Shown: in pieces, positions 40,132 to 50,237 of the stretch
Layout of the letters: every line of letters starts with the position of its first letter
Position numbering within the stretch: the first letter of the stretch is position 1
NCBI RefSeq assembly: GCF_003073045.1
Contig: NC_037591.1
Coordinates: forward strand, 22,787,319-22,851,318
DNA length: 64,000 nt
Source of the DNA: Pomacea canaliculata
Lineage: Eukaryota; Mollusca; Gastropoda; Architaenioglossa; Ampullariidae
Direction of reading: 5' to 3'
Notes under the pieces: model-generated
Told to the model about the DNA's origin: nothing
The model's database searches: none
Seen by the model: the letters and a program-made list of their open reading frames with translations, nothing else
Made by a program: the position numbers and the translations under genes

Positions 40132-40275
40132 GTCAAACATAATGCCGATGATGTCAGTAAAAGTGCAGATCTGTACAACAGGTACTACAAGCACAACAAA
40201 TCAAGAAGAAAACAAAAATGCGGAGAGCTGCCCTTAAACTCACCAAAGCCTGTTAGGCGAAGGAGCACCATTCCG
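40132..40275 (+). CDS. Candidate coding exon (48 codons, phase 0/0)
   Basis: An acceptor TTTTAGTCACAG precedes 144 nt that are open in one frame and end in a good donor CCG|GTATGT. The peptide is basic and probably disordered, including 'NKSRRKQKCGELPLNSPKP' and an RRRST motif that fits PKA-type phosphorylation. It could be an alternative 3' exon of the zinc-finger gene, whose exon 4 also ends in phase 0, or part of another transcript. No homologue is recognised. Confidence 0.35.
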
Positions 40276-40437
40276 GTATGTGTGTGGCATAAAAAACTAG
40301 AACCGACTCTTTAGAAATTTAATTTAACTTTTTACATTTTTTGAATCGGTTACCGATAGGTAGGAGGCTGGAAGCTAAAAGAATTCTTCCGCAGTTGTGG
40401 GTTCGTTGTAAAAATACAGTGGCACGTCCATTGGCTT

Positions 40438-40552
40438 TTCTACTGCTACCAGCACAGACTACTCGTGTACTACCAACACAGACTACTCGTGTACTACCAG
40501 CACAAACTACTCGTGTACTACCAACACAGACTACTCATGTGCTACTAGCAAC
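40438..40552 (+). repeat. 24-bp minisatellite, about 4-5 copies
   Basis: Tandem copies of a unit read as ACTACTCGTGTACTACCA plus (A/G)CACAG. The first and last copies are more diverged. The unit length is a multiple of three, so an open frame repeating LP(A/T)QTTRV crosses it, but nothing suggests it is expressed. Confidence 0.85.
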
Positions 40553-40678
40553 AAAGTCTTGCCGATGCTTTGGGGATCATACTGTACTACCTACTGTATA
40601 CTGTATACGTATACTGTAACATGCATACAGCTTCGATAAAAGCTATGGCTGTCTTCTCTTTTATCGTGATTGTTTGCA

Positions 40679-40771
40679 ATGGATGAAGGTATGACTTCTT
40701 ACGTCAGTTGCTGGAAACCTCCATGCCCGTTGTGTAAGGAGGCCAGGAAGACGGAGGAGGAGGAGATGGCG
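40679..40771 (+). CDS. Candidate first coding exon (31 codons)
   Basis: An ATG opens a frame that runs to a consensus donor GCG|GTAAGT. It encodes a Cys-containing segment, 'CWKPPCPLCKEARK', followed by acidic residues. It ends in phase 0, matching the candidate exon at 43,145, whose start continues the Glu/Lys-rich composition. There is no acceptor in phase with the 40,132 exon, so it would be an alternative first exon. Support is splice signals and open frame only. Confidence 0.3.
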
Positions 40772-41214
40772 GTAAGTCAGGTCATCGTGGTTAGTGCCAT
40801 TAGGTAACCGTAGCTAATGTTGTCTTTGATGTGGTACTTGTTCCTATAACCCACTCACACCTTACATCCAACAAAGGGAAGACTTCTAAAAACACGGAAG
40901 CGCGAGAGGAGCCATTTTAAACTAGATTAACTGCCGATGGCTGGAAGCCGGAAAATTGAATGTAATTCGCCAATATTGCCTAAAAAAACAATCAATATGC
41001 TCAACGCAGAAAAATCTTTTTAAAAAAATTATTTCGGACACCACCTGAATTTATAATGCTTGTTGAATTTTATGGATAAAGAAATGCCAAAGACTAATTG
41101 TGTCTGCTTAGAAAACTGTTCCATCACTCTTTACAGACAGCTGCACGACGTTGGACCGTAACTTTGTTAATGTAACTTTAGACTGTAGCTGTTAATGTAA
41201 CGTTAACCTATAAC

Positions 41215-41275
41215 CCGGTAATGCAGTGGTTAACAGGACGATGTCAGGAACAAAATGCAGGTGACACCAGTTTGA
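41215..41275 (+). mobile_element. Possible tRNA-derived SINE fragment
   Basis: GGTAATGCAGTGGTTAACAG is followed about 30 nt later by CCAGTTTGAATATC, resembling degenerate A and B boxes of a tRNA-derived SINE. Confidence 0.35.
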
Positions 41276-41479
41276 ATATCGTGACCAGCGAGAACGCAAA
41301 TGCCGCTTGATGTTCAGCGCCACCCGCCATGTTTAAAACGCACTCGGGGTAAAACACTTTCAGATTCGTCAATAAATGAAATATATAAAACATCTCTGGT
41401 ACACTCAGTCGCAAATATTTCTATCACATGATTATGCATATCCAGGTATTCAGTGGACTAGACATCTGAAAACAGCATC

Positions 41480-41676
41480 ATGCCTTTCACTAGTCACAGT
41501 GCTGCCTATAAGCTGGGGTGTGCGGTTGTTATTCTAGCAACTGTTGTTGGTGCCGTGGGATTGGCCGTTCCAGGATGGCTGACATGCAGGGAAAAAAGCT
41601 GAATCTTTTATGGTCTTTAGAAATTATGCATCCACGAACTTGGACAACTTCACGGAGGTTATATTGGGTATCAATC
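41480..41676 (+). pseudogene. Dead first exon of a claudin-like gene (relic A)
   Basis: ATGCCTTTCAC opens 'MPFTSHSAAYKLGCAVVIL' then 'ATVVGAVGLAVPGWL', aligning along its length with exon 1 of genes B, C and F (MPFTSRSKLYILGYA...). After the conserved PGW the frame meets TGA. A few codons on, the conserved GLW codons read GGT CTT TAG (TGG changed to TAG). Both stops are in the ancestral frame, so the copy is inactivated. No matching exons 2 or 3 were found before gene B. A diverged copy of the cluster's downstream flank at 42,399 suggests a whole unit once stood here. Confidence 0.75.
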
Positions 41677-42398
41677 AAGTCGATTGGTATCATTTATGAC
41701 AAATCTAAATTTTGCTTACTTTTAATAAGTAGAACACAGTTTACTTGCCAGTAAATTTTGTTGACCGGAGAATGAGGCATCCAAAAGTAAAAACAGAACT
41801 ACTATAGAAAGAACATTTTCCACATTTACAATATGTACGGATGCATATGTGTGTGCATGTAGATGCGTTGATAATCATATACGTGGCGTCATTGTATCAA
41901 AATAGTAAGACACTTGTACTCTTGATGATCCATCGATGATCCATAATGTCACAAGATGACAGTTCGTCTTTAGCAGCCAGGGTGGGAGGCACGGTGTATT
42001 CAGTAAAAAGGAGGAAAAACAGCAGGGTTCCCCCTCTTTCTTTTTGTGACCTTGTCACTCGTCTTTCCTCTTTCCCTCTCCTTCTACCGTGACTTTGTCG
42101 ATCTCTTTCTCCCTCTCCTTACCTCGCTACTGACCCCCTTCCATATTTCCACCTTTCTCGCTCTGATAAATATAACCCAATATAACATTTGTGAAGTCTA
42201 AACAAATCATTCTGGCAATTTTGACAAATGCTGCGGATGTGATCAGATCTCAACCGCTCTCTGGTTTATGGAAAAATTGAAAGGAGGATACATGAGTCAA
42301 GGAAGCCATGCCTAGAATCGACTTCACTGCGTAATTTCCCCTATCAAATTTCATCTAACGCATTTGCTGTCTCACAGGACTAAGGTCCAGCTTCTTTA

Positions 42399-42460
42399 TC
42401 CACGTGAGACACCCGGAAGTTGACGTGTTCCTGAGGAGAACATGTGCGAGACCTTTCTGA
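42399..42460 (+). repeat. Diverged third copy of the claudin unit's 3' flank
   Basis: CACGTGAGACACCCGGAAGT followed by TGACGTGTTCCTGAGGAG closely matches segments about 0.95 kb downstream of gene B (near 47,170) and gene C (near 50,624), which read CACGTGACCTACCCGGAAATG..CGTGTTCCTGAGGAGG. It marks the remains of an older duplicated unit attached to relic A. Confidence 0.65.
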
Positions 42461-43144
42461 CTGCCACTGCTGCGCACAGGCTCTCTACGTACTCGTCCAG
42501 CTGTACTGGTTCTCGAGGGCTAGGAGGAAGCAAGCAAGCATCCTAAATTAACAAGACATTTACAAATGCCTATTTGTCTCTTCTTCATCCTCCCACTCTC
42601 TCTCTCACACACACGCGCAGAGAACACAAGTGCACGCAGTGTCCTTACATGAGCCCAGCAGCAGCAATAAACTCGGTGAAGGGCTCGCATTGGTTGTATG
42701 TGGCTTCAATGTTGATAACTAGCTAGTGCTGTGTGACAGCCATGTGTGTCTCACAGTCATGTCAGAGACTCCAGAAAACCCACTGGGACGCAACTGCTTC
42801 CCCTCCCTTCCCTTTCAAGACCCCCCCTTCACACACAAACCAACAAAACATCGGCCATACATAGTTGTGTGGTTCTATAGATAGCATTCGTGTTTGTGCA
42901 TGTCTTTGTTACATTTTGCGGTCTCTATACCGTTTCATTTATTTGTCTCGGTTTGTAACTAACAAAGAGTGTGGTGACACATCATCTTGTGCCAAACGCT
43001 CCAGCTCACTCGGTAACGGAACTCGTGACTCGATGACAACACAGGGAGACACAACTGCCAACTCACGCGCCAGAATAGATGACTGACGACGCCCCTGATG
43101 TGGACTTACAAACACACTCTCTTATTATTTTGTTTCTCTGTCAG

Positions 43145-43210
43145 GAAAAAGAAGAAGATAAGGGGATGGCGGAAAAGAGGAAGAAGAAGACGGGAATTGC
43201 AGGCCGTCCT
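43145..43210 (+). CDS. Candidate coding exon (22 codons, phase 0/0)
   Basis: An excellent acceptor (TTTGTTTCTCTGTCAG) precedes 66 open nucleotides ending at donor CCT|GTAAGC. The peptide is highly charged, 'EKEEDKGMAEKRKKK' then TGIAGRP. It is in phase with the 40,679 candidate. Its identity is unknown. It could belong to a transcript passing through the claudin-like cluster. Confidence 0.35.
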
Positions 43211-43914
43211 GTAAGCAAAAGTCGGAAAACAAGAATTTGTCTACTGTACGAAACATCACGATAGAACTTTCTCATTCTACACAGAGTTTAATTTGTAACT
43301 TAAAACGTGGCTATTAAAATTATAATTGTACAGAGGCTAACCTTTGAAGCTATAATTAGCACAATTTTCTTTTTGTGTTGTGAGGAAAAAAAATAGTTCC
43401 TACAGAGCATTTATCTGTGAAAACCCTGGCTAGGAAAATGTTGGGTGTGTTATAAATTTAATGTTACTTGTTCCCTAGGGCTGTGTTCAGTTTTCATCTG
43501 CCACGCCCAAACTTAGGAGACCTTAAGATCCACAAAAGATACCTCGTTAACTTAAAAATATGTTTTCCTCAGTTCAAAATTATGTGTTCTTCAGTTGGCT
43601 GTTTCCCTTATAATCGATTTGTGCACCGTTACATGTATTCACAACAACACACTGGGCAAAACACATACAGTACAGATGTTTATGCAAGTGGAGGGGAAAA
43701 AGCTCTGTCATTGTTACTGTACTTTCGTTCTGGAAAATAAAATGAAATATCAAATTACTAGATTAATTTTTTCGATGTCATGTGAGTCCCTGACTGCGGA
43801 GAAAGCGGAAGTAGCCTCTAGATGGCTCAAGTTTGACAGAGCAGGAACATGACCTCTCAGTCCGCACAGAGTGTTGGCAGTTGTCCCTCTGTCTATCACC
43901 CCTGACTCCATCAC

Positions 43915-44294
43915 GTGATTGCCACTTCGGCCCCAGAAAACAATCATTCTCATTTCTCCGACTGCAGCCGTAGGGACTCGTACTGCATTTGCCAACCGCT
44001 CAAGACCTATTGTCTTCACTGGACATCGTGCAGGACGTAGATATAACGCGCTTCAAACGTGAGTGGCTTCATTTGGTGTATCTCATCTCATCTGGATTAG
44101 ACGTTTGTAGAAGAAAATACTTCTTTATTTACACCTGAGAGAGTATATTTATGAAGCCAAGCTGATTCGTTGTATACAAAGACTTTAGACCTCTTCAGCT
44201 GCTAGCAACTCTGTCCGTTTCATACCTAATCATCTCCCCTTCGCATTTTTCTTTCTCTCCGTCTTCCCTCCTCTTAGCAACTACTACATACACG
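43915..44294 (+). promoter_or_regulatory. Promoter and 5' UTR exon of gene B
   Basis: A block strongly conserved with the copy at 47,730-48,099 contains an E-box (TCACGTGAT) near 43,912, a TATA-like GATATAAC at about 44,040, and a downstream candidate 5' UTR exon ending at donor CACG|GTAAGG (44,295). Gene D has the same order (TATATAAA, then donor TTCG|GTAAGT). The coding exon's acceptor (CTCTCTCTGCAG) is at 44,978-44,989. Confidence 0.5.
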
Positions 44295-44989
44295 GTAAGG
44301 TGGAGAGTGAAGGTCACGTGACGTTGGACACGGCTCGATGGCTGCTTTTTGTCGAGGACACTGCACTGGTGTTGTTTGCGGCTATTTCACTGACACAGTT
44401 CTCCAGGAGACTAGAGTCCCCACTTTAACACGGATATAGAGGCAGACATTGTTCGAAAGCCTCGTCCTGTATTTTATTGCCGGATGTAGTAGCTGTAGTG
44501 TGTATGTCAGAGCCATATGTACACAGGCTCACGAGGTTAGGGACTGTGATGATGATGATAATTTTTTGTGAGGTGCATTTCCCCATGTGAACACGAGCTA
44601 CGTGCGCTGCACTCAAAAGACCATGAAGTAACCGACCATGCAAAAAAAGAAAAAAAATCATAAGCGACCACCAAAGAGATAACATAAAATAATATACAAA
44701 CAGTAGTGCAACAATAAAGTGTTTCATGGAACTAAGTGAAAAAGCAAAAGTAGAACTCTGTACAACACATTAATGAGCCAGACTTATGCGAACTCATGTA
44801 GCCACTTCCATATATTTGAATATTGCTCGGAAAATTCTGCTGAACCTGTGAGTAAATCAAGAACTGTAAAAGACAAAAATTCAGAAAGATTTTATTCTAA
44901 AGATTAATGTTATAACGTGCTTGTTTGACTCACGACTCATACATCTCGATGTTTAACACCAACTCTCGCATATCTCTCTCTCTCTGCAG

Positions 44990-45093
44990 ATCATAAACAA
45001 ATTTGAAGACCTTTAGTGACCCAGGTGACGTCAGGACAGGTCAAGTCAGGCGATGACAGAGTCCACTGTGGACTTGTGAACTGACACACCATC
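44990..45093 (+). promoter_or_regulatory. Conserved 5' UTR segment with AGGTCA-type half-sites (gene B)
   Basis: Just upstream of the start codon lies GTGACCCAGGTGACGTCAGG then ACAGGTCAAG. C has AGGTCA and, 9 nt on, AGGTCA in direct repeat, and F has the same. These words are nuclear-receptor half-sites, though spacing 9 is unusual. Being inside the predicted exon, the block may instead act in the RNA. Confidence 0.45.
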
Positions 45094-46220
45094 ATGCCTT
45101 TCACCTCTCGCAGCAAACTTTACATTCTGGGATATGCAGGCGTTGTCTTGGCAACCGTTGCTGGTTCCGTTGGACTGGGCGCTCCGGGCTGGTTCATCAT
45201 AAGAAGTGACTTCATCGAGTTGTTCTGGGGTCTGTGGCAAACTTGTGCCCGCGGTTATGGACGGTTTGAGTGTACTTACATTGACCACGCATTATTCGAT
45301 AGTAAGTCGGAAGCAAGAAGGGAGAAATGAGCGATAAACAAAATTTATATGTTCCTTGTTTGTGAACATTTTCATTACAGGAAATGAAGACCACCTTGGA
45401 CAACAGAAGAAAACTAACGTGTGTGTATACTTGTGTAAAGGGGTGCTATGATGGTGATGTGATCAGGTAAAGAAGAAAGAAAAATGTGGATATCATTATT
45501 TAAAGAATAAATTAACGTTTATATATCTTAGAGTTCCTGATGGTTTTCTTTTTGCAGATTATATGAAGGCCACCCAGGCTATGGCATGCATCGGGGTGGC
45601 CCTCCTGATCGTGTCTACTCTGTACGGACTGTTTGTCAATATGTCGTCTACAAACTTGCCATCATCACCCATAGTCGAGACAACAGCATTGCTAGGGGGT
45701 GAGCAGCTTTCCAAAACTGAATCTCTTACATTTGAATGGTTTTATTGCTATAATAAACATTAAATTTTGAATTGGCTTCGAAGAAGGCGCCTCGCAAAAA
45801 CTGACAGGTGGATCAATTGTGAGTGAGTCTAGAAATTTTACAAACCTTCATTTCTTATATCATAGCCTATGATTGTGAGCAGGCGACTATTCACAAAAAG
45901 AGCTAAATGAAGGAAGACTTCAAAGAAAACGATGGAGAATACTTTGATATGAGGAAAAGAACAAATGAAAATACTTACATAGAAGGAGAATGATGATGAT
46001 GGATGATGATGATGATTTTCTTTGTGCAGGTCTGAGCCTTTTTATTGGCTGCATGGTGTGGGCAGGTTATAAGAAGAAGTATGTCCCCGAACATACTGAT
46101 TTTATCAGTTTCGGGTACGCCATGATAATAGCCACCATCGGCTCTGTCCTCGCTGTTCTGGCATCCGCCTGTGTGGCAGTAGCAAGCCGAAGAGCCGGGT
46201 CCTACCAGATCCTGTCTTAG
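45094..46220 (+). CDS. Claudin-like four-transmembrane protein (gene B)
   Basis: Exons 45,094-45,301, 45,558-45,698 and 46,030-46,220 (208+141+191 nt; both introns phase 1) give 179 residues. Donors are GATA|GTAAGT and GGGG|GTGAGC. Acceptors are TTTTTGCAG and TTTGTGCAG. TM1 is about residues 10-31, TM2 76-97, TM3 112-130 and TM4 144-167. The first extracellular loop has W33, GLW at 46-48, C51 and C60, the claudin/PMP22 superfamily signature W..GLW-x2-C-x8-C with the disulphide cysteine pair. The start codon is the one conserved in C, F and relic A. Family members sit in the plasma membrane and build junctions, pores or adhesion contacts. The second loop is very short and the C-terminus (SYQILS) lacks the classical claudin YV PDZ ligand. 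Nearest copy is C. Function is not assignable further. Confidence 0.82.
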
Positions 46221-46609
46221 ATGAAGAGACTGGACTTGACCTTTGTATCACATGTATTGTTTGCTTATGTGTTTTGTTTGGTTAATGGCTAGCAGTATTA
46301 GGTAAACCTAATTATAGTTTTTTCTGCACCAGAAATTGTTTCATTGATCATCCCCAGCTTGCATGTGAATCCTAACCAGACACAGTCTTTGAGTTTTTCT
46401 GCTTCCTTTTGTTGTTCTTGCGGCCCTATGCTCCTCGAGGAGTAACAAGGACTAAACTTTGTTGCTCTTTCTGAAAAGTTTTGAATAACGTGGATAGCTT
46501 TTATACAAGTCGACTGTATGTCTTCGAAGACAGTAGAAAATGTCACCTAAACCTGTTTTTCTCAGTCTCATTGTTCTCTCTCACTGGGCGGATCGGCAAG
46601 TGTGAGTTA

Positions 46610-46780
46610 AATAAAATTTTCGCAAAAGCACGCTAAAGAATTTTGTTTGCATTTTTGCCCATCCACTACTTTTGAAAACATTGGATTATTTGTACCTTGT
46701 ACATTTGTATTTCTTTACCTTGCCGGCTTTGTATCTTTGACATTGATGTCACCGGTGTCATATTGTTCACTTTTAATAAA
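46610..46780 (+). terminator. Polyadenylation signals of gene B
   Basis: AATAAA occurs at 46,610-46,615 and 46,775-46,780. The second is followed by T/GT-rich sequence. Both are conserved in the duplicate downstream of gene C. Confidence 0.6.
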
Positions 46781-47345
46781 ACAACATCTATAAATCTTAT
46801 TTTCGTCTCTCTTGTGATGAATGTAGATATTTACAATTACAATGTGTATATACAGCTACAATAACTAATTTTTAAACCGTACTCGCAAAATTTGTCATTC
46901 TCCGCAAAGATTCCAATTTTAAAAACTTATCTCAAGGAACCGCACATGTCGTCGTTGAGGTTATTATTCATCTCATAATTTTCTTGAAAACTCCGCAGCA
47001 AATAAAGAAGGAAAGCATCAAGAAAGGGAGGAAGTAAATAAATGATGGGAATAAACTAGAAAGTGAGGATAAAAGATTTGCTGGAAAGCATTGTTTTGTT
47101 CGCCGAGTGTTAGGTAGATAGCCGACGCTTCCTTCCTCCCTTCTGTCAGGACCCTTGAGTTGACCCGTCCACGTGACCTACCCGGAAATGAACGTGTTCC
47201 TGAGGAGGTCGTGCGCCGATGACTGTCATTTCAATAAAACAACAAAACAATGAAAAGTATTCATGTGCATGCGTGAAGAAAGTAACGAATGAAGCGGCTC
47301 CGATGGCCAGTTGACAACAGGATGAGGTGTGCAATGTTCGTGTGT

Positions 47346-47440
47346 TCTTTTTGGAAATCGACGCTTTTTTTGCCCTGTGGCAAAATAGTCTTCAAGTACG
47401 TGGAGGATTGTCCTGAAGTTACTTGGACTACAAAAGTCTT
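47346..47440 (+). pseudogene. Orphan half-exon relic related to gene D
   Basis: Starting at TTTTTGGAAATCGAC and running through the donor GATG|GTAAGTC and about 50 nt of intron, the sequence matches the second half of gene D exon 1. It has an extra T shifting the frame, the first conserved Cys changed to Ser (AGT) and the second replaced by a stop (TGA). The TM1 half, exon 2 and exon 3 are missing. It sits exactly at the joint between duplicated copies 1 and 2, so it is a recombination scar. Confidence 0.8.
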
Positions 47441-47729
47441 GATGGTAAGTCAAAGAGTGGGAGTGGGGTGGGGAGGAAGCTTCCTGAACTCCATGTTTAT
47501 GCAAGTGGACGGGAAAAGCTCTGTCCTTGTTACTGTACTTTCGTTCTAGAAAATACATTGAAATATCGAATTACTAAATTATTTTTTTCGATGTCATCCG
47601 AGTCCGTGACTGCGGAGAAAGCGGAAGTAGCCTCTAGCTGGTTCAAGTTTGACAAAGCAGGAACGTGACCTCTCAGTCCGCACAAAGTGTTGGCAGTCGT
47701 CCCTCTGTCTATCACCCCTGCCTCCATCA

Positions 47730-48099
47730 CGTGATTGCCACTTCGGCCCCAGAAAACAATCATTCTCATTTCTCCGACTGCAGCCGTAGGGACTCGTACT
47801 GCATTTGCCAACCGCTCAAGACCTATTGTCTTCACTGGACATCGTGCAGGACGTAGATATAACGCCTTTAAAACGTGAGTGGTTTCATTTGGTGTATCTC
47901 AACTCATCTGGATTAGACTTTTTCAGAAGAATTTTTTTTTATCTTTGCACCTGAGAGAGTATATTTATGAAGCAAAGCTGATTCGTTGTATACAAAGACT
48001 TTTGACCTCTTCAGCTGCTAGCAACTCTGTCCGTTTCATCTCCCATCGCATTTTTCTGTCTCTCCGTCTTCCCTCCTCTCAGCAACTACTACATACACG
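47730..48099 (+). promoter_or_regulatory. Promoter and 5' UTR exon of gene C
   Basis: Duplicate of the gene B promoter block, with an E-box (TCACGTGAT) near 47,728, GATATAAC at 47,856-47,863, and an untranslated exon ending at CACG|GTAAGG (48,100). The next acceptor (CTCTCTCTGCAG) ends at 48,398. The AGGTCA direct repeat lies at 48,432-48,452. Confidence 0.5.
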
Positions 48100-48494
48100 G
48101 TAAGGTGGGGAGTGGAGGTCACGTGACGTTGGACACGGCTCGATGGCTGCTTTTTGTTGAGGACACAGCACTGGCGTAGCTTGCGGCTATTTCACTGACA
48201 CAGTGCTCCAAGAGACTAGAGTGCCCACTTTAACAGGGATATAGAAGCATTGTTCGAAAATCTCATGCTGTATTTTATTGCTGGATGAGTTCAAAAAGAT
48301 TTTATTTATAAAGACTAATGTTATAACGTGCTTGTTTGACTCACGACTCATAAATCTCGATAATTGACACCAACTCTCGCATCTCTCTCTCTCTGCAGAT
48401 CATAAAAAATATCGAAAACCTTTAGTGATCCAGGTCACGTCAGGACAGGTCAAGACAGGCGACGACAGAGTCCACAGTGAACTGACACACCACC

Positions 48495-49682
48495 ATGCCT
48501 TTCACCTCTCGCAGCAAACTTTACATTCTGGGATATGCAGGCGTTGTCCTGGCAACCGTTGCTGGTTCCGTTGGACTGGGCGCTCCGGGTTGGTTCATCA
48601 TAAGACGTGACCCCATCGAGATCTTTTTTGGTCTGTGGCAAGCTTGTGCCCGAAGTTATGGACATTTTGAGTGTACTTACATTGACTACACATCATTCGA
48701 TCGTAAGTCGGAAGCAAGAAGGGAGAAATGAGCGATGAACAAATTTTATGTGTTGCTTGTTTGTGAACATTTTTGTTACAGGAAATGAAGACCACCTTGG
48801 ACAACAGAAGAGTTATTTTCTCATTTGTAGTATGACTAACGTGTGTGTATACTTGTGTAAAGGGGATGATATGATGGTGATGTGATCAGTAGAAAGAAGA
48901 AAGAAAAATGTGGATATCATTATTGAAAGAATAAATTAACGTTTATGTACCTGTTTATGTACCTATGATTTCATGATGGTTTTCTTTTTGCAGAATTTAT
49001 GAAGAAAATCCAGTCTGCGGCGTGCATCGGGGTGGCCCTCCTGATCGTGTCTACTCTGTACGGATTGTTTGTCAATATGTCGTCTACAGATTTACCATCA
49101 TCACCCATAGTCGAGACAACAGCATTGTTAGGGGGTGAGCAGCTTTCCAAGACTGAATTTCTTACATTTGAATGGTTTTATTGCTATAATAAACATTAAC
49201 TTTTGAAAAGACTTCGAAGAAGGCGCTTCGCAAAAACTGACAGGTGGATCAATTGTGATTGACTCTAGAAATTTTACAAACCTTCAATTTTTTTATATCA
49301 GAGGCTGTGATTGTGTATTAAAGTTGTGAGCAAGACGACGATTCAGAGAAAGAGGTAAATGAAGTAAGATTTCAAATAAAACGATGGAGAATACTTTCAT
49401 ATGACGAAAAGAACAAATGAAAATAGCTGATGATGATGTTGATGCTGATGCTGCTGCTGATGATGATGATTATTATTTTTTTGTGCAGGTATCAGCCTTT
49501 TGAGTGGCTGCATAATGTGGGTATTTTATAGGAACTTGTTTTCCGCCGAACTTCTCTCTGATATTGTCAGTTTCGGGTACGCCATGATAATAGCCACCAT
49601 CGGCTCTGTCCTCGCTCTTCTGGCGTCCGCCTGTGTGGCAGTAGCAAGCCGAAGAGCCGGGTCCTACCAGATCCTGTCTTAG
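48495..49682 (+). CDS. Claudin-like four-transmembrane protein (gene C)
   Basis: Exons 48,495-48,702, 48,994-49,134 and 49,489-49,682 (208+141+194 nt, phase 1/1) encode 180 residues. TM1 is identical to gene B. The extracellular signature is W33, GLW 46-48, C51, C60. Compared with B, the first loop differs at ten residues, the start of exon 2 at six, and TM3 with the second loop almost throughout ('GCIMWVFYRNLF' against 'GCMVWAGYKKKY'). TM4 and the tail are the same but for one residue. Introns and 3' UTR stay nearly identical. Predicted plasma-membrane tetraspan. An AATAAA lies at 50,232-50,237. A recent duplicate of B whose extracellular face has diverged selectively. Confidence 0.82.
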
Positions 49683-50231
49683 ATGAAGAGACTGGACTTG
49701 ACCTTTGTATCACATGTATTGTTTGCTTATGTCTTTTGTTTGGTTAATGGCTAGCAGTATTAGATAAATCTAATTACAGTTTTTCTGCACTAGAAATTTT
49801 CATTGATCATCCTCAGCTCGCATGTGAATCCTAACCAGACACAGTCTTTGAGTTTTCGGCTTCCTTTTGTTGTTCTTGCGGCCCTATGCTCCTCGAGGAG
49901 TAACAAGGACTAAACTTTGTTGCTCTTTCTGAAAAGTTTTGAATAACGTGGATAGCTTTTATACAAGTCGACTGTGTGTCTTCGAAGACAGTAGAAAATG
50001 TCACCTAAACCTGTTTTTCTCAGTCTCATTGTTCTCTCTCACTGGGCTGTGGGCAAGTGTGAGTTAAATAAAATTTTCGCAAAAGCACGCTAAAGAATTT
50101 TGTTTGCATTTTTGCCCATCCACTACTTTTGAAAACATTGGATTATTTGTACCTTGTACATTTGTATTTCTTTACCTTGCCGGCCTAGTATCTTTGACAT
50201 TGATGTCACCGGTGTCATATTGTTCACTTTT

Positions 50232-50237
50232 AATAAA
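50232..50237 (+). terminator. Polyadenylation signal of gene C
   Basis: AATAAA about 550 nt past the stop codon, in the position matching the gene B signal. Confidence 0.6.

Larger units (their letters stand above)
43676..47342 (+). repeat. Segmental duplication, copy 1 (carries gene B)
   Basis: Collinear and mostly near-identical to 47,493-50,791, covering promoter, 5' UTR exon, all coding exons, introns and about 1.1 kb of 3' flank. The main length difference is about 395 bp present here at about 44,489-44,882 and absent from copy 2. Confidence 0.9.

Noticed and set aside
44046..44070. Donor AAAC|GTGAGT as end of the gene B 5' exon (also in copy 2 at 47,874)
   Set aside because: It lies only about 10-15 nt after the TATA-like GATATAAC, too close for a transcribed exon. 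The CACG|GTAAGG donor downstream fits the gene D arrangement better.
45302..45330. Open continuation past the exon 1 donor in genes B and C (DSKSEARREK)
   Set aside because: Retained-intron reading conserved only because the introns are recent duplicates. The donor GTAAGT and phase-1 pattern are shared with D and F.
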